From contig CALMPF010000054.1 in assembly GCA_937871505.1 (NCBI GenBank), forward strand, positions 1 through 45,149: a stretch of DNA of 45,149 bases. Direction: 5' to 3'. Position numbers and translations under genes: made by a program. This DNA comes from an uncultured Planctomycetia bacterium. Its GTDB lineage: Bacteria; Planctomycetota; Phycisphaerae; Phycisphaerales; SM1A02. The notes under the pieces are model-generated. The model did not search any database, was not told where the DNA came from, and saw only the letters and a list, made by a program, of their open reading frames with translations. This document shows positions 8,789 through 22,407 of this stretch, one piece after another; the first letter of the stretch is position 1; every line of letters starts with the position of its first letter.

Positions 8789-11299
8789 TCACCCCGTCCA
8801 CGAGCCGAGCAGGATGCCGAGGTCGCCGCCCCCGACGCTCCCGTCGCCGTCGAGGTCGGCGGCGAGGTCGGGCCCGACGCTTCCCCACGCGCCGAGCAGG
8901 ATGCCCAGATCGGCGCCATCGACGCGGCCATCGCGGTCGAGATCGCCGACGATGCCCTCGAAGCAGGAGCGGACGATCAGCGCGACATCGTCGAGCGCCG
9001 CCTCGACGAGCGACTGCGGGTCGAGATCGCGGGCGACGAAGCGCACGCGGAGCGTCTCCGTCAGGCCCACGGCGGGCCAGAGCGGCCACTCGAAGCGCAC
9101 CCACGCATTGGTGCTCTCGGCGATCGCGGCCAGCAGCGACCAGCTCGACCCGCCGTCCGCGGAGACCTCGACCAGCATCGAGTCGGTGTTGGGGTTGGCG
9201 CCGAGGTTGTTGGAGTACCAGATCCACGCTTCGAGGCTGGTGCCGGGAGCCGAGGCATCGAGGATCGGCGAGGTCACCGTGGTCGAGCCGTTGTCCACGT
9301 CGGCGGCCCCCGCCGGTCCGCCCGGAACGCCCTGACCGGTCACCCAGCAGAGGAGTCCGTCCGGAGTGTGATCATCTTCCGGCTGGGCGATCGTGCCGAC
9401 CGGATCGACGCGCACCCAGTGCCCGCTGGTCGCGTCGTTGCCCGGGGTTCCGGGTGCGCCGACCGTCCATCCGCGATCGACTTCCATGTCGTCGAACCAG
9501 CTCACGGCGCTCTCGACCGCGACCGCTTCGAAGGCAGCGGCCGCGCCCGCAGCGGGAAGCGTCACCACCGAGCCGCCGTCGGTCGTCGCTTCGAGATACC
9601 ACTGGATCAGCGCGCCGCACGGCGCCGCCGGGAGCGCCGCGACGGCGAAGCCCGCTCCGCTTCCGATGGTCGCGCTCGCGAAGGGCGCCGTGAGGCCCAC
9701 GCGGCTTCGAAGGACGAGCGTGGCCACGCTCTCCAGACGATCGAAGGCACCGACGATCACCTCGCTCGACGTTCCCGCCGGCACGCTTGCGGGCGGACCT
9801 TCGGGAACGACGACGACCGCCGGGCGACTCACGATGTCGGCGAAGGCGAGCGCCGCGGGCAGGTTCTCCTCACCGGTGGGCACGATCTGCTCCGGCGGGA
9901 GGATGAAGCCCGTGGCGCCGGTGTCGCGAAGCTCGACGGTGAAGGAGATCGCCCCGCGGGCGCCGTACGTCCAGTCGACCGACGCCCCTGCGGCAAGGTA
10001 GAGCTGCGTGCTCACCTGCCCGGGGACGTAGCCGCTGCCCGAGACGGCGGCGATGCGCTGGGCCATCTCGGCGCCTGCGAAGGCGTAGAGCGGCGCATCG
10101 ATGCAGGGATCGACGGTGTGCGCCCACGGATAGAGGAGAAGCTGGCTGAAGCTGTGGTAGTCGATCGTCCCGACGATCGACGGCGTGGCGAGGAAGAAAT
10201 CGCGGAGCACCTGCGTCTCGGGCTCCGAGAAGGGCGCCGGACCCCGGTACGTCTCGCTCGCGGGGTTGCCGCTGCTGCCGGAACCGCCCCACTCCCATCC
10301 CCAGTTGCGGTTGAGATCGACGCCGAAGGTGCCGTTGCCGTTGTCGCGGCGGTTCTTTCGCCAGAGCCGGACTTCGTCCCACGACCAGACGTATCCGTCC
10401 GGGTTGACCATCGGCACGAAGATCAGCTCGACGCGCTCAAGCAGCGCCGCGATCTCGGCATCCTCCGCGGCGCCGCGGACGATGCGATCGGCGATGAACA
10501 TCACCGTCATCGGGCTGACCCACTCCCGCGCGTGCTGACCGCCGTTGTAGAGGACCGCGGGAAGACCCGGCGCGGTCGCGACGCGCAGGGCGCGGATCGG
10601 ACGTCCCTCGAGGCTCGTGCCGATGGTCTGGATCGTGCAGAGGTCGGGGCGCTCCGCGGCGAGGAAGTCGAGGTACGCCTCGATCGCGGCCAGATTCCGG
10701 AACTCGTCGAACCAGCCCGGATCGCCCGCGATCCCTCCCTCGGCCGCGGCGAGCCGCGCCCGCTCCCCTGCGACGAGGGCGCTGACATCCTCGATGAGGA
10801 CATCGAAGTCGAGCCCGGCCCGGCGCATCGCCTCGAGCGCCTCGGGCGAGACCTGAAAGTCCGCGATCCCACCGCGGACGCCCTCCGGTCCCCCCACCGG
10901 ACCGACGGGACGGATCCCATGCGACCACATGTCTTCGCTGAGGGCGAGCATCGTGCGCACTTCGCGCTGGTCGTAGAGGCGCACGCGGACGACGCTGTCG
11001 GCGGCGAGGGACGAAGCCGCGGCACCCGCACCGAGGAGGGCGGGGACGACGAGCGCAAGGCCGAGGAGATCGGCCGCGCGCCTGCGCAGGCGCGCCGGAG
11101 CCGGCGATCGCCCGCTGGACGCCCCCTGCGGCCCGGCGGTCGCTGTCGGATCGGCGCCCTCGCGGTGTCCGTCGCGCTCGGCGGCGGCTGAGGCCGCGCA
11201 GCCGGGATCCGGTGGGGTGCCGATGCAGGCGCCGCGACCGAAGTCGGAACGCGACGGCGCGAGAGCGTGGCGATCGCGACGGGAGAGGGCTCGGAACAT
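8789..11299 (-). CDS. Secreted M14 zinc carboxypeptidase with dockerin-like C-terminus
   Basis: The product is an exported metallocarboxypeptidase. The zinc ligands are visible as H256-x-x-E259 in [11 protein letters not shown] and H382 in [15 protein letters not shown], and the catalytic glutamate is E456 in [17 protein letters not shown], all as in the carboxypeptidase A subfamily. NPDGYVWSW and [11 protein letters not shown] are also typical. A hydrophobic stretch (about residues 77-97) acts as a signal peptide behind a long basic n-region. A propeptide-like segment follows (about 100-195). Downstream there is a jelly-roll-like region (starting [14 protein letters not shown]) and, at the end, two dockerin-like EF-hand repeats ([22 protein letters not shown] and a second copy). 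The ATG at 11299 is preceded by AAGGAG at 5-bp spacing, which fixes the start; a longer open frame upstream is not coding. Confidence 0.92.
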   Translation of the reverse strand: MFRALSRRDRHALAPSRSDFGRGACIGTPPDPGCAASAAAERDGHREGADPTATAGPQGASSGRSPAPARLRRRAADLLGLALVVPALLGAGAAASSLAADSVVRVRLYDQREVRTMLALSEDMWSHGIRPVGPVGGPEGVRGGIADFQVSPEALEAMRRAGLDFDVLIEDVSALVAGERARLAAAEGGIAGDPGWFDEFRNLAAIEAYLDFLAAERPDLCTIQTIGTSLEGRPIRALRVATAPGLPAVLYNGGQHAREWVSPMTVMFIADRIVRGAAEDAEIAALLERVELIFVPMVNPDGYVWSWDEVRLWRKNRRDNGNGTFGVDLNRNWGWEWGGSGSSGNPASETYRGPAPFSEPETQVLRDFFLATPSIVGTIDYHSFSQLLLYPWAHTVDPCIDAPLYAFAGAEMAQRIAAVSGSGYVPGQVSTQLYLAAGASVDWTYGARGAISFTVELRDTGATGFILPPEQIVPTGEENLPAALAFADIVSRPAVVVVPEGPPASVPAGTSSEVIVGAFDRLESVATLVLRSRVGLTAPFASATIGSGAGFAVAALPAAPCGALIQWYLEATTDGGSVVTLPAAGAAAAFEAVAVESAVSWFDDMEVDRGWTVGAPGTPGNDATSGHWVRVDPVGTIAQPEDDHTPDGLLCWVTGQGVPGGPAGAADVDNGSTTVTSPILDASAPGTSLEAWIWYSNNLGANPNTDSMLVEVSADGGSSWSLLAAIAESTNAWVRFEWPLWPAVGLTETLRVRFVARDLDPQSLVEAALDDVALIVRSCFEGIVGDLDRDGRVDGADLGILLGAWGSVGPDLAADLDGDGSVGGGDLGILLGSWTG

Positions 11300-11980
11300 C
11301 TCGACTCCTTGAACGCGCGGGAAGGCGCGGAGATCCGGGGGAAGGCCGCGGCAAGCAGGAGAGCGCCGCGGGACGCGAAGCGAAGCAGGCGGACGCAGGA
11401 ACCGGCGCCGATGCCGGAGGAGGTTGGACGACGCTGGAGGGCGCACGGCGCCTCGACGCCGCTGCACCGCGATCGTCGCGGGGCCGCCTCGTCTGGGGAA
11501 CCTCCCATCATCGCTCAAGGTCGGGCAGACGTTCAAGGAAGAAGTCGCTCTCCCGCGACCATCTTCCCTCCCGGGACTCGCGAGCCCGCCCGGCACCGAG
11601 TTCCCCGAGTGAGGATGCGTCACCGAGCCGCCCGGAACCAGTTCGGGCATCCGGCATGCACGCCGGCCTGAACGCACCGGCGACCGCTGCCGCACCCCGC
11701 GGGCTGAACTGCCTCGACCCCGCCCTCCGCTCCGATGCCGGGAAGTCCGCCTCCGGCGCGAAGCGCGCGCCGGCGAGCGCCGAGCGCGGTTCGACGGCGG
11801 CGCCCGCCGTCGCGTCCTCCACGCCGCGGTCCAGCGCACGCGCGTCCCGCGCAGACTCCCGGCGGAGTTCGGCGGCACGACGCTCGCTCGGTGCCGAGGA
11901 GCGCCGAGCGCTGCGGCGCAGAGCTCGCATCGGGCCGCTCCGCCAGCCACGGAGTCCCCGCCCGTACACTGCGGCCTCCG
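11300..11980. other. Divergent intergenic region, no gene recognised
   Basis: A 680-bp gap separates the minus-strand carboxypeptidase from the plus-strand ChaN-like gene. Open frames exist on both strands but are Arg/Ser/Ala-rich and have no recognisable motif. The Shine-Dalgarno sequence of the carboxypeptidase lies at its left edge (about 11305-11310 on the minus strand). Promoters for both genes are expected here but not identified. Confidence 0.45.
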
Positions 11981-13168
11981 ATGTCCCGCCGCGTCCACCG
12001 CCTCCGTGTCCGGGTTCGCGCCTGCTTCCGACGAGCGCTCGCGGCATGCGATGCGGTGGCGATCAGATCGGGCTCGCTGCGCGCGGCGCGCGGCCGGCGG
12101 CGCCCGTGCCCCCGCTCCCGCTGCGCCGGCCTGGCGCTCTGCGCGCTCGCCGCGGCGCTTGCCGGCTGCTCGACGAGCCGCTACTTCGAGACGCGGCCGC
12201 AGGCGAGCTACCCCGCCGCCGCGGCGCTTCCGTCCCACCCCTTCCCGGCGACGGGGCTGCCGATGTTCGTCGGCAGCGACGGGCGCATCCTCACGTGGAC
12301 CGATCTCATGGCGGGCGTCGCCTGGGCCGACGTCGTCATTCTCGGCGAGATCCACGATGACGCCGTCGGCCACTCCGTGCAGTTGGCGCTGCTCGAGAAC
12401 ATCATGTCGCTCGATCCGGAGACCGCGCTCTCGATGGAGATGCTCGAGCGCGACGAGCAGCCGATCGTCGACGAGTACCTCGCCGGAACGATCGACGCCG
12501 CGACCTTCACCGCGCGCACCAGCTCCGCCGACTGGGGCGGCAAGGGGACGTGGGAGGAGTGGTACCTGCCGATGATCGACGTGGCCCGGCGCCACGGCGC
12601 GCCGGTCGTCGCCGCCAACGCGCCGCGGCGGTTCGTCCGCATGGCGAGACTCGAGGGCTTCGACGCCCTCAAGGCCCTCCCAGCCGACGAGCGCGCCTTC
12701 TTCACGCTGCCGCGCCGGCTTCCTGACGACGGCTACGAGCTGCGCTTCCGCGCCTTGATGGAGCGGATGGCGGAGCAGGCGGGCAATCCACCGCCGAGCG
12801 CCGAGGCGATGGCCGCGACCTTCCGCGCGCAATCGGTCTGGGATGCGACGATGGCCGCCTCGATCGCGGAGCAGCTCCGCTCGCCGCTGGCGGTCTTCGG
12901 CGACTCGAGGCGCTCCGGGCGCGTCGTCCACCTCGTCGGCCAGTTCCACAGCGACTTCAACGGCGGCCTCGTGCAGGAACTCCGCATGCGTCGCCCGGGA
13001 GCCCGCATCCTCGTGATCTCGCTGCGCCCGCAGCGGCTGCTCGCCCTGGCCGAAGAGGACGTCGGCCGCGGCGACGCGGTCATCTACACCGGCTGGACCG
13101 GCCGTGACGACGCCGCGTATGCGCCGGGCCAGCGCACGCCGCGCTGGCCCGCCGCGCAGGAGGAGTGA
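11981..13168 (+). CDS. ChaN-like haem-binding lipoprotein (DUF399 family)
   Basis: A 395-aa lipoprotein with a lipobox at ALAGC after a long basic N-terminus, so it is probably anchored in a membrane outside the cytoplasm. The domain resembles ChaN, a haem-binding protein linked to iron uptake: [13 protein letters not shown] and [13 protein letters not shown] near the start, then [22 protein letters not shown] and, near the end, [16 protein letters not shown]. These are conserved family blocks, and their His, Glu and Asp residues are candidates for cofactor contacts. The ATG at 11981 begins a very Arg-rich n-region of about 50 residues; a later start may be used. The gene converges on the chemoreceptor downstream. 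Haem binding is taken from the family, not shown. Confidence 0.8.
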   Translation: MSRRVHRLRVRVRACFRRALAACDAVAIRSGSLRAARGRRRPCPRSRCAGLALCALAAALAGCSTSRYFETRPQASYPAAAALPSHPFPATGLPMFVGSDGRILTWTDLMAGVAWADVVILGEIHDDAVGHSVQLALLENIMSLDPETALSMEMLERDEQPIVDEYLAGTIDAATFTARTSSADWGGKGTWEEWYLPMIDVARRHGAPVVAANAPRRFVRMARLEGFDALKALPADERAFFTLPRRLPDDGYELRFRALMERMAEQAGNPPPSAEAMAATFRAQSVWDATMAASIAEQLRSPLAVFGDSRRSGRVVHLVGQFHSDFNGGLVQELRMRRPGARILVISLRPQRLLALAEEDVGRGDAVIYTGWTGRDDAAYAPGQRTPRWPAAQEE

Positions 13169-13252
13169 CGCGCGGCGGCGGCGCCCTCGCCACGGCGCGA
13201 CCGCGGTGGCCGGCGCCGGGGAGCGCCGCAGCGCTCCGGTCGGCTCCCGCGC

Positions 13253-14998
13253 TCACCGCTCCAGCCGAAACCGCGCCACCTCGCCGCGGAGCAGCGCCGT
13301 GGCTTCATGGAGCTGGTCGGCCGCGCCCGAGAGCTCGTGGACCGAAGCGCGCGAGCGCTCGGCATCGGCGTCGAGGTCGCGCATCGCAGCGCCGATCTGC
13401 CTGATGCCGACCGCCTGCTGCTCGGCCCCCGCCGTGACCGCCTGGAACCGGCCGCTCAATCCCTGGACTTCCTCGATGATCTCGCCGAACTGGCCGGCGA
13501 CGACCTGCACGCGGTCGACCACCGTGTGCACGGTCTCGCCGAAGCGGGAGATCTCGTCGCTGCCCTCGGCCATCGCGGCCTGCATCGCCTCGACGTCGCG
13601 CTCGATCGACATCGCGGCGGCGGCGCTGCGGTCGGCGAGGCGGCGGATCTCCTCGGCGAGGACGCGGAAGCCGGCGCCGTGCTCGCGCGCCTTCGACGCC
13701 TCGATCGCGGCGTTGACCGAGAGGATGTTGGTCTGACCCGCGATCGTGCCCACCGCCCCCGCGACGCTGCCGATGGCCTCGGCCCGAGCCCTGAGCGCCG
13801 CGAAGCGCGCGGTGACGTTCGATGCGGCGGCGATCAGCCCCTGCATCGTCGGCTCGATCGCATCGAGGCCCGCGCGCCCCGAGCGGGCGGCGCCGGAGGC
13901 GGCGGTGGCGGCCTCGCCGATGGAGGTCATCGACCCGGCCAGGGAGTGACCCGTCGTCGAGATCTCGTCGACCGCCACCGCGATCTGCCGCGCCGAGGCC
14001 CCGAGGCGCTCGGCCGACGAGGCCTGTCCGCGCGCCGTGGCGGCGATCTGCGCCGAGGCCGCCGCGACCGTCGTCGAGCTCTCCGTCACCTGCCGGGCGA
14101 TGCCCTGGACCATTTCGATGAAGCGGTTGAACCACCGGGCGAGCTCGCCGAGCTCGTTGCGCCGGGTCGCGTCGATGCGCCGCGTCAGGTCGCCGTCGCC
14201 CTCGGCGATGTCGCGGATCCGGACGATCATCGCCCTGATCGGACGAATGGTCAGCCGGAAGATGAGCAGGAACGCCGCGAGCACCAGCGCAGCGCCGGCG
14301 ATCGTCAGGGCGAACGTGAGCCGCGCACCGCGCTCGGCGGCAGCGCTCGCCGCGGCGACCTCGGCCTCGGTGCGCCGATCGATCAGGTCGAAGAAGCCCG
14401 CGATCGGACCCATGATCTCCGCCTTCGCGCGGTGGTATTCCGGGCCGTGCAGCAGCTCGCGGGCGAGCGCGAGATCGGGCTCGCCCGCGACCGTGAAGCC
14501 CCCGGCGCCGTCGGGGAAGCGACCCTTGACGGCGTTGATCGCGCGCGCCTCCAGCTCGATGAGCGCGTCGGAGCGGCGCTGGGCCTCCTGAAGGGCGCCG
14601 AACTCCTCCGCGGTGAACTCGAGCCGCCGCATGAGCTCCTGAAGCGCGACCGCCTCGCCGGTCGCCGAGATCGGCGCCCGCGACGCCACCACGAAGTCCC
14701 AGTAGATCCCGCCGTACCCCTCCGGCCGCGGCATGGTGCCGTTGCGGATCGCGAGGATCGCGTCGAAGTACGACTCGTAGGCCGGGTCCGCCGTGACCGC
14801 GAAGGTCCGCGCCATCCGCGTCAGCTCGTCTGAGCTGCCGCGAAGCTCCGTCGCGAGCCTCCACGACTCAAGCCGACGGGTCTGCGCCGCGGCCATCGAC
14901 TCCTGAAGCCGATCGACGCGCCACGCGATCGCCGCGATCGCGCCCTGAAACGCCAGCAGCGCGCCAAAGACCCACAGAAGCACGGTGCGGATGGACAT
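13253..14998 (-). CDS. Methyl-accepting chemotaxis protein
   Basis: An inner-membrane chemoreceptor of 581 aa. Helix 1 is at about residues 5-25 (VLLWVFGALLAFQGAIAAIA), the periplasmic or sensor region at about 30-225, and helix 2 at about 227-250 (LTFALTIAGAALVLAAFLLI). A HAMP domain follows, then the cytoplasmic coiled coil with the signalling tip TIAGQTNILSVNAAIEASKA and HGAGFRVLAEEIRRLADRS, which contacts CheA/CheW. The sensor region is alpha-helical without a recognisable ligand-binding fold. No other chemotaxis gene is nearby, so this is an orphan receptor. The ATG at 14998 sits immediately before the first helix. Confidence 0.93.
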   Translation of the reverse strand: MSIRTVLLWVFGALLAFQGAIAAIAWRVDRLQESMAAAQTRRLESWRLATELRGSSDELTRMARTFAVTADPAYESYFDAILAIRNGTMPRPEGYGGIYWDFVVASRAPISATGEAVALQELMRRLEFTAEEFGALQEAQRRSDALIELEARAINAVKGRFPDGAGGFTVAGEPDLALARELLHGPEYHRAKAEIMGPIAGFFDLIDRRTEAEVAAASAAAERGARLTFALTIAGAALVLAAFLLIFRLTIRPIRAMIVRIRDIAEGDGDLTRRIDATRRNELGELARWFNRFIEMVQGIARQVTESSTTVAAASAQIAATARGQASSAERLGASARQIAVAVDEISTTGHSLAGSMTSIGEAATAASGAARSGRAGLDAIEPTMQGLIAAASNVTARFAALRARAEAIGSVAGAVGTIAGQTNILSVNAAIEASKAREHGAGFRVLAEEIRRLADRSAAAAMSIERDVEAMQAAMAEGSDEISRFGETVHTVVDRVQVVAGQFGEIIEEVQGLSGRFQAVTAGAEQQAVGIRQIGAAMRDLDADAERSRASVHELSGAADQLHEATALLRGEVARFRLER

Positions 14999-15112
14999 GC
15001 GCTGGACTCCGACGCTCTCCGGCCGAGCACGATCGTCGAGGGCGCCGGTGCGGAGACCGCGGGCGCGGATGCGGCTGCGGAACAGCGTACCGGATCCGGC
15101 GGCAGCTCACCC

Positions 15113-16660
15113 TCACCGGGCGGCCGGCGCGCTCGCCGAAGCGACGCGCACCGCGGCGTCGGGCGCGAGGCGGGCGAGGTTGGTGACGATCACGGCGTCG
15201 AGGTCCGGCGGAGCCCCGATGGCCTCGATGTACGCGACGGCGTCGCCTCGGTCCCCGATCGAGGCGCGATCGCCTGGCCCTCCCATCGCGCCACGGCCGT
15301 CCGGCGTTGGCCGGTCGCCCCCCGCACCTCGGACCGCTCCTGCGGCCCGTTCATCCCGGAGGTCGACTCGGCGGCCGGGCGTGACCACATGCTCCTTCGC
15401 GACGCCGTCGACGACGGAGTAGATGCGGGTGACGCCTGCGAAGGTCGTCATCGCGGCGGCGGGGACGAGGATGGCGTCGTCGTCGGGACCGAGGATGATC
15501 GTCGCGCGGGCGAAGGCGCCGGGGCGCAGGTGGCCCTGGCGGTTGGCGAGCTCGGCCTCGATCTGAAACGTCCTGCTCGCGACGTTCACCTGCGGGTTGA
15601 CGCGGGTGATCGTGCCGGGGAACTCGGCCGGCCACGACTCGACGCGGAGCGCGAGCGACTGCCCGCGGCGGATCGACGCCGCGAAGCGCTCCGGCACCTC
15701 GGCGCGGAACTTGATCGGATCCTCGGCGACGAGACGGAAGAGCGGAGTCGCCTCGCGCACGTACTCGCCGAGCGAGACGAAGCGCGACGCGACGGCGTAG
15801 TGCAGCGGCTCGGCGGCGGGGTCCGAAGCCGGCTCGGGCGAGGGGGCCGCCGATCCGTTCGCGGCCGATGCCGCGGAGGCCTCTTGCCGGGATGCCGCTC
15901 CGTCGGACGCCGCCACTCCCCCTGCGGCGATCGGCAATGACGGCGCCCGCACGAACGTCTCGTCGAGGCGCTGCGCGGCGATGGCGAGGTCCGCGGCGCG
16001 GCTGCGGGCCTCTGCAAGGCGCGAGCGGACCTCGAGCAGGGCGACTGCTGCGTTGCTGCCCGCGACTTCCCAGACGGTGCGGAGGTCGGCGTAGTCCTGC
16101 TCCGAAATCAGCGGCGGCACCTCGTTCCAGAGCTGCGTCGCCCGGCGGAAGCGCGCCTCGGCGTTGGCGGCCTCGAGTCGCGCTCGCTGCACCGTCGGGA
16201 CGCGCTCGGGATCGAAATCCTCCGCCGGAAGCTCCTCGAGCCCCAGCGCCGCGAGCGCGACGAGCAGCGCCGTGCGCCGCTGCTCCAGCGCGAGCTCGTA
16301 CTCGATCGGCTCGATCTGCGCGAGCGGAGCGCCGGGCGGAACGACATCGCCGACATCGGCGAAGGTGGCGACGACCCGCCCGGGGACTTTCGCGGAGATC
16401 GTCGCCTCCTCGGTGCCGAAGAGCGTCCCGGTCGCGTCGATCACCCTGGAGATCCCGCCCCGGAGGACGGGCGCGACGGCGACCTCGATCGGCGCCGCGG
16501 CGGCGGCGGCCGCGCGCGCAAGACCGCCGCCGCGACTCGCCGACGACGAGGGGCCTCGCGATGGCTCCGCGGAACCTCCGCGCCCCTCGCAGGCGGAGAG
16601 CGCAGCCGCCGCGGCGAGGAGGGCGGCGGCCAGGCGTTGGCGGGGGCTGGTTCCGAGCAT
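15113..16660 (-). CDS. RND efflux periplasmic adaptor (HlyD/AcrA-type) lipoprotein
   Basis: This is the membrane-fusion subunit of a tripartite efflux pump. A short signal peptide ends in a lipobox (LSAC), then a Ser/Gly/Ala-rich linker. The barrel-sandwich/lipoyl half follows (GTLFGTEEATISAKVPGRV and FADVGDVVPPGAPLAQIEP), then a helical hairpin (about residues 115-235), a low-complexity insertion (about 245-285), and the second half with beta-barrel (VPERFAASIRRGQSLALRV, GTITRVNPQVNVASRTFQI, LRPGAFARATIIL). It is divergent from the outer-membrane factor and RND pump genes about 280 bp away, where the usual order is one operon. A Gly/Arg-rich insert near residues 440-475 is unusual for the family. 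Confidence 0.88.
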   Translation of the reverse strand: MLGTSPRQRLAAALLAAAAALSACEGRGGSAEPSRGPSSSASRGGGLARAAAAAAAPIEVAVAPVLRGGISRVIDATGTLFGTEEATISAKVPGRVVATFADVGDVVPPGAPLAQIEPIEYELALEQRRTALLVALAALGLEELPAEDFDPERVPTVQRARLEAANAEARFRRATQLWNEVPPLISEQDYADLRTVWEVAGSNAAVALLEVRSRLAEARSRAADLAIAAQRLDETFVRAPSLPIAAGGVAASDGAASRQEASAASAANGSAAPSPEPASDPAAEPLHYAVASRFVSLGEYVREATPLFRLVAEDPIKFRAEVPERFAASIRRGQSLALRVESWPAEFPGTITRVNPQVNVASRTFQIEAELANRQGHLRPGAFARATIILGPDDDAILVPAAAMTTFAGVTRIYSVVDGVAKEHVVTPGRRVDLRDERAAGAVRGAGGDRPTPDGRGAMGGPGDRASIGDRGDAVAYIEAIGAPPDLDAVIVTNLARLAPDAAVRVASASAPAAR

Positions 16661-16943
16661 CTGAAGGGCACGAGCCTCGGCGAGGCAGGAGGATCCGGGA
16701 GGGATCTCGTGCTACGGAAGACGGCTGGAGCCTATGCGCTCGATCCGCGAGCGCGAGGCGCCGGTCGCTGCGCGCACGCTCCGCGCGAAGCGCCCCGAGC
16801 AGCGCGGCGCGGCCGCGGTTCCCGCCTCCGGCACGTCCGACTCCGCGCGACGGCGGAGCTTGGACCTCTCCCGATGCCGCCGCATTCGCAGGTTCACCGA
16901 CGAAATCGGATCGCGAGCCGCGATTCCTGCGAAGGATGCTCCC

Positions 16944-18578
16944 GTGCCCGGTGTCCGTCCGACTCACGTGCCGCACATCGCCCGCCGACGGGGCGCCTCT
17001 GACGAGGTCGGACCCCATCCATCGCGCCCGGGGCCGCGCTCCGCAGGCTGCACGACCGCGCGCGGATGCAGCGCCGCAGCGCTCGCGCGCCCGCGCCGAG
17101 CGTCGAGCGCCTTGCGACGGGGCGGAGCGGCGCCGGGGCGCCGGCCCGGATTCCCGGCCCTCCTGCTCGCCGGCGCCGGGCTCGTCGCCGCGTCGGCGTG
17201 CTCCGACCAGGCCAGGGACGTGGCGATGTACCGCGCCCTTGTGGATCTCGCGGAGCCGGCGCCGCCGGAGTCGACCCGCGCAACCGGCGGGCCGATCTCG
17301 CTCGCGGATGCCGCCCGCCTCGCGGTCGCCACCAGCGAGACGCTCTCGATCGCGGGGGAGGCGGTGGTCCAGGCATACGCCGAGCGCCGCCGGGCCGTGG
17401 GGCTCTTCCTCCCGACGGTCGACCTCGTTCCCAGCTTCGTCTTTCGCGACCGCGCGACCTCGACAGGCGGCGGCGAGTTCTCCGGCGGAAGCGCCGACAC
17501 CACGCTCTTCGACGTGACCGTCGCGTCGCGCGTGACGCTCTTCGACGGCCTGCGCAACGTCAACCGGCTCAAGTCGCGCGACGCCGATGTCGAGAACCGC
17601 CGCGCCCTGCTGCTCGACCTGCGCGACACCCTCACGCTGGACGTGGTTCGGACGTACTACGCCGTCCTCGTCGCCGAGCGCTCCGTCGGCGTGCTCACGC
17701 GCTCGCTCGGCCTCCAGGAGGAGCGCCTCCGCGACATCCGCGGCCGAGAGCGAGCCGGCGTCGCGCGCCCGCTGGACGTCTTCCAGACCGAAGCCCAGGC
17801 CGCGGGGACCCGCGTCGCGCTGCTCGATGCCGAGGGGCTCGTCCAGACGGGCCGCGAGACGCTCTCCTTCGTCATCGGCATCCCCGTGGGCACGGCGCCG
17901 CTCTCCGACGGCTTCGACGTTCCCGCGGAGCTGCCGACCGCCGCGGATCTGCGGAGGCTCGCCCGGTTCATGCGCCAGGATCTCGTCGCCGCCGAGGCCG
18001 CCGCCCGGGCGGCGCGAAGCGATGTCGACGTCGCCATCGGCCAGTACGCGCCGTCGATCTCCCTCAACCTCGACTGGTTCGTCCGCCGCGACACCGTCCC
18101 CACCGATCGCGACTGGGCGGGGCTGCTGCTGCTCAACGTGCCGATCTTCTCCGCAGGGCGCATCGAGGCGGATGTCCAGGATGCGTGGTCGCGCTTCCGC
18201 GTCGCGGTGCTCGAGTGGCATCGGCTGCGGCGGCTGATCGATCGCGAGATCGCCAACGCCGAGATCGACCTGCGCTCCAGCCGCGCGAGGCTCGTCGAGC
18301 TCGAGATCCAGGTCCGCGCGGCCAGCGAGGCGGTCCGGCAGGCCGATGCGTCGTACCAGGTCGGCCTCGCGACCAACCTCGAGCGGCTCATCGCCCTCGA
18401 CCAGCAGCTCGCCGCGGAGCTCGACCAGGCCCTCGAGCTCTACCGCGCCCGCGGGCTCTACGCGGCGCTGCTGCGGGCGGGCGGGGTGGTGATCCCCGCC
18501 GTCACCGGCGCCGCCATCGAAGTTCCCGCGGAATCTCCGGCTCCCGAGAGCCCCTTCGTCGTGCTCCCGCCCGCCTGA
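16944..18578 (+). CDS. TolC-like outer-membrane efflux lipoprotein
   Basis: An outer-membrane factor of the TolC/OprM family, the exit duct for the RND pump that follows. There is a lipobox-like AASAC after a hydrophobic stretch (FPALLLAGAGLVAAS), then two repeats of the long-helix and beta-strand structure, each with typical sequence (SLADAARLAVATSETLSIAG, FLPTVDLVPSFVFRD, VTLFDGLRNVNRLKS, and in the second half QYAPSISLNLDWFVRRD and LLNVPIFSAGRIEADVQDA). The start is uncertain. The GTG at 16944 has a GAAGGA 7 bp upstream but leaves about 85 basic residues before the signal. A TTG at 17112 would give a compact lipoprotein signal peptide. The pump gene begins 51 bp downstream, so the two are likely co-transcribed. 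Confidence 0.87.
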   Translation: MPGVRPTHVPHIARRRGASDEVGPHPSRPGPRSAGCTTARGCSAAALARPRRASSALRRGGAAPGRRPGFPALLLAGAGLVAASACSDQARDVAMYRALVDLAEPAPPESTRATGGPISLADAARLAVATSETLSIAGEAVVQAYAERRRAVGLFLPTVDLVPSFVFRDRATSTGGGEFSGGSADTTLFDVTVASRVTLFDGLRNVNRLKSRDADVENRRALLLDLRDTLTLDVVRTYYAVLVAERSVGVLTRSLGLQEERLRDIRGRERAGVARPLDVFQTEAQAAGTRVALLDAEGLVQTGRETLSFVIGIPVGTAPLSDGFDVPAELPTAADLRRLARFMRQDLVAAEAAARAARSDVDVAIGQYAPSISLNLDWFVRRDTVPTDRDWAGLLLLNVPIFSAGRIEADVQDAWSRFRVAVLEWHRLRRLIDREIANAEIDLRSSRARLVELEIQVRAASEAVRQADASYQVGLATNLERLIALDQQLAAELDQALELYRARGLYAALLRAGGVVIPAVTGAAIEVPAESPAPESPFVVLPPA

Positions 18579-18629
18579 GATCGCCGGCCGACGGCCTCCG
18601 CCCCGGCCGCCGGATCATCGCCCACGTTC

Positions 18630-21944
<3,315 letters not shown>

Positions 21945-22407
21945 GCGCAGAGCACGAGGGCGACCGGGATCGGAGGGAGGGGAAGCGGCGCGTCGGCACG
22001 CGAATCGACGCCGGCGCGAAGGGCGCCGGCACCGAGGTGCGAACCCGCAACTCCGTGCTTCGGAGGATGCCGCCTTCCCCGCCTCGATTCCCCGCCGCGA
22101 TCCCCCGCCTCGATCCCCCCACCGCGATCGCAGTCCCGCGACCATCGTGCCGCGCGCCGCGTGCCGCGGGCGCCGCCTCCTTGCTGACCCCCCGGCCTCC
22201 CGGCCCGATCCCGCGCCAGCTCGGCGCACGCTGACGGCCTGACGGCCTGAGACCGGCTCCTACCATCGCCTTCGTCACCCTCGGCGAGAGGGAGCGAGGC
22301 GGTCGGCAACGATCGCCGGCGGGACCCACCCGCGATTCGAAAGGCCGCGAGCCGGTCGAACCCGGCGACGCCGTCTCCGAAACACCGCTCGTCACCCGCT
22401 CACCTCC
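21945..22407. other. Intergenic, no gene recognised
   Basis: A 463-bp gap between the RND pump and the protease gene. It is low in sequence complexity (repeated cctcgatcccc-like runs around 22079-22122, and tgacggcc repeated near 22230). I find no convincing coding frame, tRNA or terminator. Confidence 0.45.

Noticed and set aside
11300..12949. N-terminal extension of the M14 protein over the ChaN-like gene
   Set aside because: The AAGGAG plus ATG at 11299 and the opposite-strand lipoprotein gene show that the upstream frame is not coding.
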